Below the pieces are notes generated by a model. That model was given only the letters and a program-made list of their open reading frames with translations, was not told where the DNA came from and searched no databases. This document shows, one piece after another, positions 1 through 8,076 of a stretch of 64,000 nt of DNA. Position numbers and translations under genes: made by a program. Position 1 is the first letter of the stretch. Each line of letters starts with the position of its first letter. The DNA is from Kerstersia similis (GTDB taxonomy: Bacteria; Pseudomonadota; Gammaproteobacteria; Burkholderiales; Burkholderiaceae_B): NCBI RefSeq assembly GCF_965139615.1, contig NZ_CBCSIQ010000024.1, positions 1 through 64,000 of the forward strand. Direction: 5' to 3'.

Positions 1-80
1 GGATACTCCCCACGGTGCTCCTGTACCAGGCGCACGGCGCGTTCGCGAACCTCAGGGGAAAACTTGTTCTGCTTGCTCAT
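1..80 (-). CDS. IS3-family transposase OrfA, N-terminal fragment (runs off the window)
   Basis: The first 26 codons are visible and begin MSKQNKFSPEVRERAVRLV, which is the characteristic start of IS3-family OrfA proteins. OrfA carries the helix-turn-helix that binds the element ends and is normally joined to the DDE-domain OrfB by programmed frameshifting. A GGAG ribosome-binding site lies five bases before the ATG. The rest of the gene is to the left of the window, so it is unknown whether the element is intact. Confidence 0.8.
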   Translation of the reverse strand, partial: MSKQNKFSPEVRERAVRLVQEHRGEY

Positions 81-133
81 AGTGGCTCCATTTTCTCAAA
101 GAGTGGAGCCTCCGCAAAACCTGGGGCTATTCA
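1..133 (-). mobile_element. End of an IS3-family insertion sequence (partial)
   Basis: The left edge of the window is the 5' end of an IS3-type element read on the minus strand. The terminus reads TGAATAGCCCCAGGTTTT on the minus strand, with the TG dinucleotide typical of IS3-family ends placing the element border at about 133. The transposase OrfA start lies some 50 bp inside. The other end is outside the window, so neither the inverted repeat partner nor a target duplication can be checked. It sits inside the guaA-linked island, downstream of the large STAND-like gene. Confidence 0.75.
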
Positions 134-363
134 CGGACTCTACATCGTTTCCGTACTATTTACGGGGAGCAGGTCATTATCAAACAGAAAACGACCTAAA
201 GCAGAAGTTCGATTTGGAAAGTCCGATGGCTGCTTCACAGCGGGAGCGATCGATCACTAGGGTACTACGAACGCTAGCCACCGGCCGGAAGCAGCCCTCC
301 GGGACAGCCAGCTCGAGCTAGCATGGCCCCTCTCGCTTGACATCGCCGCTGAATCTGCATGGC
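134..363. other. Non-coding stretch between the IS end and the large island gene
   Basis: This 230-bp stretch has no credible gene. It is less GC-rich at its left part than the rest of the window, which fits acquired DNA. No convincing terminator with a T-tract was found for the gene that ends at 364. Confidence 0.4.
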
Positions 364-3300
364 TTAGATTGAGTAGCCGTTTTTCGCCGTCTTCAAGAGA
401 GACTGCCCGTAGCTACTCGGTTGCTTGATCTGCCTGCATGCGAACACGCTGATGTCCAGGCCCGGCCTCCCACGAGCAGTGGTGACCTGTTCGATGCCTA
501 CTGGCGTCAGAACGAGGTAGCAACCCTCGCCCCACAGAGACTCCGCATCGATATCAACCGGGCCGGCATCACGCCACCAGTAGAGCCTTGCGACCACAGC
601 GCCGCTCGGGTCGAGGAAGACGCTGGGCTCCTCGTCATGCGCGCTCCAGCGAAGCCGCTTCATCCAGTTCGGGCACAAAGCGAACGAATAGGCCGCTGCG
701 TCAAAGCCCATGTCCACCGAGCAAACAACTCTCCTTACCAGCGTTGGCGCCAGATCATTGTCAAATGCGACGTACTGGCCAAGCCAAACAGCGATGGGCA
801 GCCTGGCATAGCAGTCGTCGAAGTTTTCACTGTCAATCTCTGCCGAGGGTGCTCTAAAGCGGTAGAGGCGGTGCTCCGACAGCCGTGGCTTGAGAATCTT
901 GAAGCGGGATACTTCGGCTACGACTTGGCCGTGGCTGTCTGCTGGGAAGGGGGCAACGTCACCGTCGACTTCGTCAATCCATTTCCGTTCTCGCTCGGAC
1001 CAACCCGCACTTCGATTCAACAGCGGCATTCGGATCCACTCGGGGCGCCCTCGCGGGAGCTTCAGCGGTCGAGGCGGAAGCGGGCAGCCCAAACGTTCCA
1101 AAAGCGTGGGCATGTCGCTGCCTTTCACTTTGCCGGCCAGCCGCAGTTCTCCCGCGACGTGGCGAAGTGCGGCAATGGCAATGTAGGCGTGAGGCTTCAG
1201 GTAAGTGATCTGCATGTCGAGCACGCGAAGCTGAGTCTCAAGCCTTTTGATGCCAGAGGGCCCGAATGCCTCAAGTCCACCCCAATCCTGGATGAACATC
1301 GCCGCGCGTCGGCGGACTGTCATCTCCTCAATGCCTGCCGCCTTCGCGATGTGACGTGCCGTCGAGCGCAACATCTCGGTCCAGCCAAGCGGCGACTCGA
1401 CGCGCATTGCACCAGTTCTTTCGTCCGTGAATGCTTGGTCGCCCTCTGGCGGGTGCTCGAGTTCAAGGCGATAGAAGAGCGGCAGTGGTATCGCGTCCAA
1501 GGGGACAGCCTGCCTCCACCGATGCGACAAGAGCGCGGCTGACTCTGCCACCGCGATGTCACGGTGACTGACCAACGCAGCCACGGCGCTTCCCAACTCG
1601 GGGGCAAGGTCCGCGCTATCAGCAGCCAACAGCGTTCCGAGCGCCTGCAAGGGGGCATCTAATTCGCCGGCTATAAGTCGCCGCATAAGTGACTTGAACA
1701 AAGCTTGGCCGAGTCCGGCTTGCCTTGCCAGGCTCAACGAGCAATTGCGTGCGTGTCGCTGAACTTCTGCAACGGGCAGCCGATAGGCAAAGTGCAGCAG
1801 ATCCTCCAAAAGTTCCGTGTCGCTGAGCGGTAGCTCGCTCGGCTGGAACGGTCGCCCCAGCTGGAACTCGCGAGTGCAGGCCATCTGCTCCTCAAGTAGC
1901 GACCAGATGGCCGGCCAATCCGGCGTCGCGCAGATTACCGGCAGTATCGAATCCAGCTCTGTCAGCAGTGACTGGGTGTTCTCCTGGCCCGCCGTTACTG
2001 AATCGACAATGTTCTCGAAGGCGACTGAGCATGTGGATGGTCCCTGCAAGAGCTTCATCGCCTCAAAGTAGAAGAACTTACCGCCACCCATCCACTGGCT
2101 CCAGGAACTCCAGGGGTCCTTGCTTGACTCGTAGCCTTGCATCAGCTTCTTGGCGTACTCGACCTCCCCCGCCGCAGCCAACCTTTTAACCATCAGGAAG
2201 CGGCAGCGCGCATCGTCCTGCAAGACCTGCCAGCGCTCAAATATCCTCCGCGCCAGATGAAGCGGGGCCGTCTCGGCCAGATCTCTGAAACGGTACGGGG
2301 CGTTGTAGTTCAGTTCATCGCCATCCGCTTCAAACGCGCGCTCAAGCTGCTCGAGAGTGGTCTCCGAGTCGTACTTGCTTGGCGTATACGAGTGTCGAGG
2401 TTCCGGCGCTTCTGACATCCACCGGGCTACGGCGGCGTCGAGCTCGGCAGATGAAAACCCATGTCTTCCGGCAGCGATGCGAAGGCGCTGGAGTAGTCTG
2501 ACCCTCTCGTGTGCCCTGCTGGCTACTTCGATCACCGCCAAAAACATCCGCGCGAGCGGTTCAATCTGTATAGGTCCTGCGGCGTCGGCGGCGATGTCGA
2601 TGAAGTCACCGACGTGGTGCGGGTCCCGGTAGTACGGTTCCATGTAGAACGGCAGACACAGACCGCACCAGACCGACGCGCAAGCCAAGACGAGTTCAGG
2701 GCTTCGCCGGACCATCCCCGTCATGAGCAGGTCAACACTGTTCGGCCAGCCAATCAGATTCCAATCCGCCAGTGTCTTTGACACCTCGAAGCCAAAGCGA
2801 GGTCCGACCTGCGTCGCTTCCTCGATTAGCGACATCGTCAAACGATGCGCGGCCGACGACCCTTCCGTTTCGGTCATGCCACCGACCTGGCGCATTAAGG
2901 TCGATACTCGCTTGACACGGTTCTCCGGGTCAGCGGCGTTCGCAAGGACCAGGATGTCTCGCCAGATTGCGTACTGCGGGTCTTTCTTGGGGGCCAACGC
3001 GTAGCCAAGACATTGCTCGGGAATCGTCGCCAGCAACTGTTTGGCTCGCTCTAAGCTCCCGACCGCAGCCAACGCGATGGCCAGATCCGCCAACCCGTCG
3101 ATCTGCTCACTCGGCGTGCTCTCCTGAAGCTCCGCCACGAGTGCGTTGAGTCGATCGACGGCCGCCACCCGGTCACCGTCAACCCGATACGCATCGACGG
3201 CCAATCTGCGTCGTAGATACGCAGTGCCCCCCAGTGTGGATGAGGCGATGGCTGCGTCAATTTCCCGAAGTACCGCACGGTACTCAGACTCGCCGCGCAT

Positions 3301-6300
3301 GGCACCGAGCCTCAGCAGCGCTTGCGCGAGCATGGGGACCGCTTTGAAGGCCTGCCGAATGCGATATGACTCGCTGCCGCCATCTGAAGTCAGACGTAGG
3401 ACGTACCCAAGGGCAATACGAGCTTCGTCCTGGATGATGCCAGCCGGCAAAGACGCGATGTCGATGGTGGCGCGACCTAAAAGCACGCCTATCGTCGAGG
3501 CGTGCTGCTGGAACGGATGAAGGAAGGTGTGCTTCGACGGTGTCGCGCTTGGCAGCGGCTTATTGAGCAGCGTGCAAAGCCTCGCGTGATGCATCACCGC
3601 GCCGACCAGATTACCCAGCCCAGCCAGGTCCGTCTCGTCGTCGCACATAGAGATCATCGGTGCGACCAGCTTGTCGAACAGGGCCTCGGCTAGGTCACGA
3701 CGGTCAGCTTCGAATGCAATTAGTGCCATCCGGCGTCGGTAGCCGTTGGGTACCTCTTCGAAGCCAGGAAGGGCGGCGGCAGCATCAAACAAAGCAAGCG
3801 CTTGCGCAACGTCGCCACGCCGACTGGCCACAAGACCTGCGTGAACCATCACCGAAGGCTTGTCTTCGTTGGCTACCCCGAGCTTACTGCAGAGGTCTTG
3901 TGGATCGGCGCCAACCTTCTGAAGAAGCATCGCCTCTGCGGCTTCCCTCCTCAGATGCAGTTGCAGCGCGGCGACAGTTTGCGGATCCACCTTTTCGGGC
4001 TGGCGTAGCCCCTCTGCGGCGAGGTGGTCAATCGCTATCTGGATCTGCTCGGTGTCTCGGAAGTGGACGGCGCGCCTTGCCCACCTCTCGAATTCAGTTA
4101 TGTTGTGGTCGTGCCCGTGGTTCTGGAACTTGGAAGTATGGAGCTGCGACAGTGGCTCGAGGCTTTCAAACAATTCCTTCGCCCGCTCGAAGTCCCCTCG
4201 CGCTAACAGGGCGTCGACGACCTCGTAGCCCTGGCTGGGAAAGTACTGCACGAAGGCCAGGGCTGCATCAATGCCCCCAACCGCTAGCATCGCCAGCGGA
4301 AGCTGGTTGGCGTACTCAAGGGCAGTTTCCCGCCGCCCCACTTCGTCACGACATAGTAGTAGCCGCGTGAAGGCGGTCGCATCGTGCGTTCCACGCGCTG
4401 CTAGCAGAGCTAGTTGGATATCGACGTGGATATCGGCGATAGAACGCCCGTCAGCCAGTTGCTGCCTGAAGCGAGCGGGCATCGCGAGTCCAAGTACATC
4501 GGCACCATCGCCGGCGCGGGCGCGGTAGCGTAGCTCAAGCCACCGCTGCGCCGATTCGTGCGGCGCGTTCTTCGCCAGCTCGGCGAGGTCGCGGTACACC
4601 CGCTGGGAGTATCCGGCGTCGACACTTCCGAGGCGGGTTCGTGGTTGAGCGATGACGAATAGCCTGAAGCTGTTGTGGAAGACGCTCCATCCTTGGGGTG
4701 AACTGCGGAGCAGGTGCCGTGCAACGACTAAGGCGCGCTCAATCGCGGACTCTTTGACCACCGTGGCCAGCAGCCGCAGGTCCATGGGCGCCTCGGCTCG
4801 GGCGATGAAGCCCAGCACGTCCATGGCATCGCCGTCGCTTGCGATTTCGCGCCAGGCGGCTGCATACACCGTCTCAATGTCGCCGTCGAACGGCATCCCG
4901 CCGCTAAGCAGGTGCTTGCGGCCGGCTTCGTCCGCGTGCAAGAGCGCCTGAATCAAGTAGCGCGTTGCCAGCGGGTGGCCATGCGTGAGATTGCTCAGGT
5001 CCAATCGGGGAATCTCGGCAGGCAGGCCAAGCGCGTCCGCCATCCGTGCGACCTCCTCGCGTCCGAGGGCGCTCATGAGAATCAGCCGCTCGCTTTTCTC
5101 CGCTTGTTCCTTAACTGCGGGCTTCAGATTCGCGAGATCCAGCCGTTGCGTGCCGAGGACGAATACAACGCCGTTGGGGATGGCCGCCGGAAGAGGTAGC
5201 TCGCCCAGCAGCGAATTGGTCGGCCGCTCTTCGCGGGGCACATGGTCGAGCCCGTCGACGACGATGATCGTTCGAATCCCGTCGCGGTCGAAGCGTTCCC
5301 CAGCTTGCCGCACCAAGACGCCGAACTGTTCGCGCCGCTCATGCAGCGAGTCATCGCGAAGACGCAGTCCAACCAAACCTGTGTTGCGAAGCTGCGTGCC
5401 AACATCGGTAAGAAAGTTATCGGCCTCTCCGCGACCCACACCCTGGGCAGCGCCCGGCACGTACGCCAAGTAGCGGACGAGCCGGATATTCGCTTCGGTG
5501 GTCAGCGCCACTTGTAGGAGGGTAGATTTGCCGGAGCCAGGCGGACCTATGAGTGAGACGTAGCCCTGGCCAGTGGTTTGCAGCGCGGCCAGCAGCTTGA
5601 CCTCAGTGTCGCGGTTACGCTGGACATAGGCGCCGACCGGGAATCGATGGATGAGCAGCGTCTTGGCAGGATCGTGCCAGCCAAGTTCGCAAAGCAACTC
5701 GTCACGTGTCCACCTGTCCTTGTCGCGTGTATCGGCGACCAGCTTGGGCAATACGCTAGCAATCTCCGATGCCTGTCGCGCCTGCTCGGGGTTCAGCTTG
5801 TGCGACTGGATGAAGTCAGCCGCAGCCCCGCACACCACACGGAGGCTGTGTAAGAACTGTTCGAAGTCGCCATCGCTGAGGCTGGCTTCGCGGCGCAGGT
5901 GATCGATCAGTTGGCTCCATTCCGACGTGCACCAATCCTCCAGCGACCGATTTTCGTGCTGCTGAAACTCTTCCAGAAATGCTGCGCTGTGGGGAGGCGA
6001 GCCGTCGCCTGGTTTGTCCGTGGTCGATGGAAAATCGTTAACGACTAAGCGAATCTCGACACGGCTTCCCGGATTATTCTTGCGCAGGCACTGCCAAGCG
6101 TGAACCAGTGGCTTCAAGAGGCCGTTTGCGCCAGTAAACAGTGTTCCAACAGTGAAGGTGCTCGGAAACTTGGACGTCTTGAACTGGTGGCCGACCACCA
6201 ATCCATCGAAACCGAGTACCAAGTCGTCGGCAATACCCGCGTTGCGGTCTGCGACGCCGATCCAGAGCAGCTCGTCGCGCTCGAGCGCCGCATAGATGGC

Positions 6301-6423
6301 AGCGCCCGCCCGCTCATACTGGCCGATGTATCCACGGAGTGCTCGACGTTCGCCTTCCGCCGGCGCAGTTGCAGGAGCTGCAGCGGTGGATGGATTCGGT
6401 TTCTTGGACATTTTCGGAGCCAT
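364..6423 (-). CDS. Giant STAND-type NTPase with N-terminal nuclease-like domain; candidate Avs-like antiphage protein
   Basis: The 2019-residue product has three visible parts. After a Pro/Ala-rich start, residues 28-135 carry an RGYxxQ start, paired Asp 66-67 and HQFK (Q80, K82), a layout like the DUF4297/Cap4-type PD-(D/E)XK nucleases. Residues 285-430 hold an NTPase core: Walker A GPPGSGKST at 293-301, Walker B TIIVVDGLDH at 385-394 and a sensor-like GTQR near 424. The remaining about 1500 residues are helix-rich, TPR-like repeats of the kind that act as ligand sensors in STAND proteins. Length and order match Avs (antiviral STAND) proteins, which sense phage proteins and then cut DNA; that function is inferred here. 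It lies 132 bp downstream of the integrase on an island. The ATG at 6423 is used; an ATG four codons later is possible. Subfamily cannot be assigned by eye. Confidence 0.7.
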   Translation of the reverse strand: MAPKMSKKPNPSTAAAPATAPAEGERRALRGYIGQYERAGAAIYAALERDELLWIGVADRNAGIADDLVLGFDGLVVGHQFKTSKFPSTFTVGTLFTGANGLLKPLVHAWQCLRKNNPGSRVEIRLVVNDFPSTTDKPGDGSPPHSAAFLEEFQQHENRSLEDWCTSEWSQLIDHLRREASLSDGDFEQFLHSLRVVCGAAADFIQSHKLNPEQARQASEIASVLPKLVADTRDKDRWTRDELLCELGWHDPAKTLLIHRFPVGAYVQRNRDTEVKLLAALQTTGQGYVSLIGPPGSGKSTLLQVALTTEANIRLVRYLAYVPGAAQGVGRGEADNFLTDVGTQLRNTGLVGLRLRDDSLHERREQFGVLVRQAGERFDRDGIRTIIVVDGLDHVPREERPTNSLLGELPLPAAIPNGVVFVLGTQRLDLANLKPAVKEQAEKSERLILMSALGREEVARMADALGLPAEIPRLDLSNLTHGHPLATRYLIQALLHADEAGRKHLLSGGMPFDGDIETVYAAAWREIASDGDAMDVLGFIARAEAPMDLRLLATVVKESAIERALVVARHLLRSSPQGWSVFHNSFRLFVIAQPRTRLGSVDAGYSQRVYRDLAELAKNAPHESAQRWLELRYRARAGDGADVLGLAMPARFRQQLADGRSIADIHVDIQLALLAARGTHDATAFTRLLLCRDEVGRRETALEYANQLPLAMLAVGGIDAALAFVQYFPSQGYEVVDALLARGDFERAKELFESLEPLSQLHTSKFQNHGHDHNITEFERWARRAVHFRDTEQIQIAIDHLAAEGLRQPEKVDPQTVAALQLHLRREAAEAMLLQKVGADPQDLCSKLGVANEDKPSVMVHAGLVASRRGDVAQALALFDAAAALPGFEEVPNGYRRRMALIAFEADRRDLAEALFDKLVAPMISMCDDETDLAGLGNLVGAVMHHARLCTLLNKPLPSATPSKHTFLHPFQQHASTIGVLLGRATIDIASLPAGIIQDEARIALGYVLRLTSDGGSESYRIRQAFKAVPMLAQALLRLGAMRGESEYRAVLREIDAAIASSTLGGTAYLRRRLAVDAYRVDGDRVAAVDRLNALVAELQESTPSEQIDGLADLAIALAAVGSLERAKQLLATIPEQCLGYALAPKKDPQYAIWRDILVLANAADPENRVKRVSTLMRQVGGMTETEGSSAAHRLTMSLIEEATQVGPRFGFEVSKTLADWNLIGWPNSVDLLMTGMVRRSPELVLACASVWCGLCLPFYMEPYYRDPHHVGDFIDIAADAAGPIQIEPLARMFLAVIEVASRAHERVRLLQRLRIAAGRHGFSSAELDAAVARWMSEAPEPRHSYTPSKYDSETTLEQLERAFEADGDELNYNAPYRFRDLAETAPLHLARRIFERWQVLQDDARCRFLMVKRLAAAGEVEYAKKLMQGYESSKDPWSSWSQWMGGGKFFYFEAMKLLQGPSTCSVAFENIVDSVTAGQENTQSLLTELDSILPVICATPDWPAIWSLLEEQMACTREFQLGRPFQPSELPLSDTELLEDLLHFAYRLPVAEVQRHARNCSLSLARQAGLGQALFKSLMRRLIAGELDAPLQALGTLLAADSADLAPELGSAVAALVSHRDIAVAESAALLSHRWRQAVPLDAIPLPLFYRLELEHPPEGDQAFTDERTGAMRVESPLGWTEMLRSTARHIAKAAGIEEMTVRRRAAMFIQDWGGLEAFGPSGIKRLETQLRVLDMQITYLKPHAYIAIAALRHVAGELRLAGKVKGSDMPTLLERLGCPLPPRPLKLPRGRPEWIRMPLLNRSAGWSERERKWIDEVDGDVAPFPADSHGQVVAEVSRFKILKPRLSEHRLYRFRAPSAEIDSENFDDCYARLPIAVWLGQYVAFDNDLAPTLVRRVVCSVDMGFDAAAYSFALCPNWMKRLRWSAHDEEPSVFLDPSGAVVARLYWWRDAGPVDIDAESLWGEGCYLVLTPVGIEQVTTARGRPGLDISVFACRQIKQPSSYGQSLLKTAKNGYSI

Positions 6424-6555
6424 GTCAGATCAGCCTATTCCTGCCGTTCAGTCAGATAATTCGAGCGACAGGTCGTGGCCGAAAACTTTAGTTGGAAAAT
6501 CGCCTCAATCGTGTCTAACAACATGTACCGATTACCTTTGAATTCAGAGAAAAAA

Positions 6556-7755
6556 TCAGCGTGCATTTCCGTCAGTCCATTCATCAATCATATCCGCCCA
6601 ATCCTGCAACATCGCCGCCCGCTGCTCACGGTATTCGGCCTTGTTGTAAACGGCCCTGACACCCTTCTGCTCGTGCGCCAGGCACTTCTCAATCCAGTCG
6701 GTGTTGTAGCCGGCCTCATGCAACAGCGTGCTGGCTGTGCGCCGCAAATCATGCGGCCCGAACTTGGCAAGTGACTTCCCATCTTTCTGCGCCGCCTTGT
6801 AAGTCAGTGTCAGCACCTGGTTGAGTGTGGCACTGCTCATCGGCGCATCCGAGTCATACCGTGATGGCAAAACGAAGTCAGAACCGCCGGCAAAGGTTTT
6901 CAGGGCAATGAAAATATCCAGCGCCTGCTGGGACAGAAATACCAGGTGCGGATTGCGCCGCTTCATCCTTTCCTTCGGAATAGTCCAAAGCGCTTCGCTG
7001 AAATTGATCTCGCTCCAGGTCGCATTGGTCAGCTCGCTTTTGCGTACCATCGTGAGCAGCAGTAACTTGGCAGCCGCACGGTTTGTTGGACTTGTCCCCA
7101 CTCGCTCCATGTACTGGTACATCAGCCCGATTTCTTCTGGCGTCAACGCTCGATCGCGTGGCTCGAATCGGGCAATGCTGGTTGGGCGCACCAGCTCCGC
7201 CGGGTTTTCGACCTTCTGCCCACGCTCGGTTGCCCAGCGAAACACTTGCATAACGATTTCACGCACATGAACGGCGGTGGCCGGTGCGCCTCGCTCGACG
7301 ATGGCATCGGTCAGCGCACGTAAGTCCTCATGGGTGATTTCCACCAGCTTCTGATTGCTGAATTTCGGCTTCAGCTCGCGTTCATAGACCGAACGGCGCA
7401 TATCGCGGGTGGAGTCGGCCATCTGGTAGCCGCGCAGCCACTTTTCCGCCCAGGCACCGAACGTCTCGGCATCCTTCACTCGCGCCTTGTCGCGGGCCTT
7501 CTCCTTGGCCGGCGACTTGCCCGCCGCGACCATCTTCTTGGCGTCACCTAGCTGCTCTCGGGCTTCGGCCAGCGTAATGCCGCCAACGCCATAACGGCCA
7601 AAGGTGATGGTCTCCTGCCGACCGTTGATTGAGTAGTTGTAACGGAACGAGATCGCCCCGGCTGGAGTCACGGCCACATAGAGACCTTCCCGGTCATTCA
7701 CCTTGTAGAGCTTGTCTCTGGGTTTGAGATTGCGCAGCTTGGTATCGGTCAGCAT
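6556..7755 (-). CDS. Tyrosine integrase, P4-type with N-terminal arm-binding domain (DUF4102)
   Basis: This 399-residue protein is a site-specific recombinase that inserts and excises an island. Residues 1-85 form the DUF4102 arm-type DNA-binding domain (MLTDTKLRNLKP start, DREGLYVAV). The catalytic domain shows R238 (VRKSEL), H335-x-x-R338 (HDLRR), H361 and the nucleophile Y370 (VYNKAEY), so the active site appears complete. Its start codon faces the 3' end of guaA about 300 bp away, the usual layout for an integrase next to its attachment site. Integrases that target the guaA 3' end are known, for example that of GIsul2. The upstream 100 bp are AT-rich, unlike the flanking core genome. Confidence 0.93.
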   Translation of the reverse strand: MLTDTKLRNLKPRDKLYKVNDREGLYVAVTPAGAISFRYNYSINGRQETITFGRYGVGGITLAEAREQLGDAKKMVAAGKSPAKEKARDKARVKDAETFGAWAEKWLRGYQMADSTRDMRRSVYERELKPKFSNQKLVEITHEDLRALTDAIVERGAPATAVHVREIVMQVFRWATERGQKVENPAELVRPTSIARFEPRDRALTPEEIGLMYQYMERVGTSPTNRAAAKLLLLTMVRKSELTNATWSEINFSEALWTIPKERMKRRNPHLVFLSQQALDIFIALKTFAGGSDFVLPSRYDSDAPMSSATLNQVLTLTYKAAQKDGKSLAKFGPHDLRRTASTLLHEAGYNTDWIEKCLAHEQKGVRAVYNKAEYREQRAAMLQDWADMIDEWTDGNAR

Positions 7756-8060
7756 TCACCTTGTCCCCTCTCGATTCCGATACCATGTTGAAAGTAGCTA
7801 GAAAATTCTTAAATTTAGTCAATAAAAACATTAGCTTACTGAAACTCAGCACCATGACTTCAACGAAAACAGCAACATGGTATCGAACTCCATCATGGCA
7901 TCGTCTGTCGATAGTACCAGCTTTAATGCCATGCTCAAACGATGCTTGGCGCTTCCTCCTGTTGCCAGATCGTGCCAGACACAAATACAAAAAAGCCCGC
8001 AATTACGCGGGCTTATCGGCTTTTTATGCCATCAGGTGCCTGGCAGTGCCAGACGCGGGA
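7756..8060. other. Integrase-guaA junction: AT-rich leader, repeated TGCCAGA sites, terminator
   Basis: This 305-bp stretch has no gene. The integrase-proximal part (about 7790-7850) is AT-rich and probably holds the integrase promoter. TGCCAGA occurs at 7963-7969, 7973-7979 and 8047-8053, and an inverted copy overlaps the last. GTGCCAGAC is directly repeated at 7972-7980 and 8046-8054. Such short repeats beside an attachment site may be integrase-binding sites; this is inference. The guaA terminator lies inside the stretch. Confidence 0.55.
7988..8014 (-). terminator. Rho-independent terminator downstream of guaA
   Basis: AAGCCCGC (7993-8000) pairs perfectly with GCGGGCTT (8007-8014) around a 6-base loop. 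Read on the minus strand the stem is followed by a run of T residues. It lies about 50 bp past the guaA stop codon. Confidence 0.85.
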
Positions 8061-8076
8061 TCACTCCCACTCAATC
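8053..8076. other. Probable attachment site of the island at the guaA 3' end
   Basis: The last codons of guaA read GAGTGGGAGTGA on the minus strand, a conserved sequence used as an attachment site by guaA-targeting integrases. An integrase gene with its start facing this site lies directly beyond it. No second copy was found between here and position 1, so the far end of the island must be outside the window. Exact crossover bases cannot be set from one end. Confidence 0.6.

Noticed and set aside
421..1542. Long plus-strand open frame opposite the giant STAND-like gene
   Set aside because: It is antisense to a gene with clear motifs, has no family resemblance and no ribosome-binding site; GC-rich genes commonly give open antisense frames.
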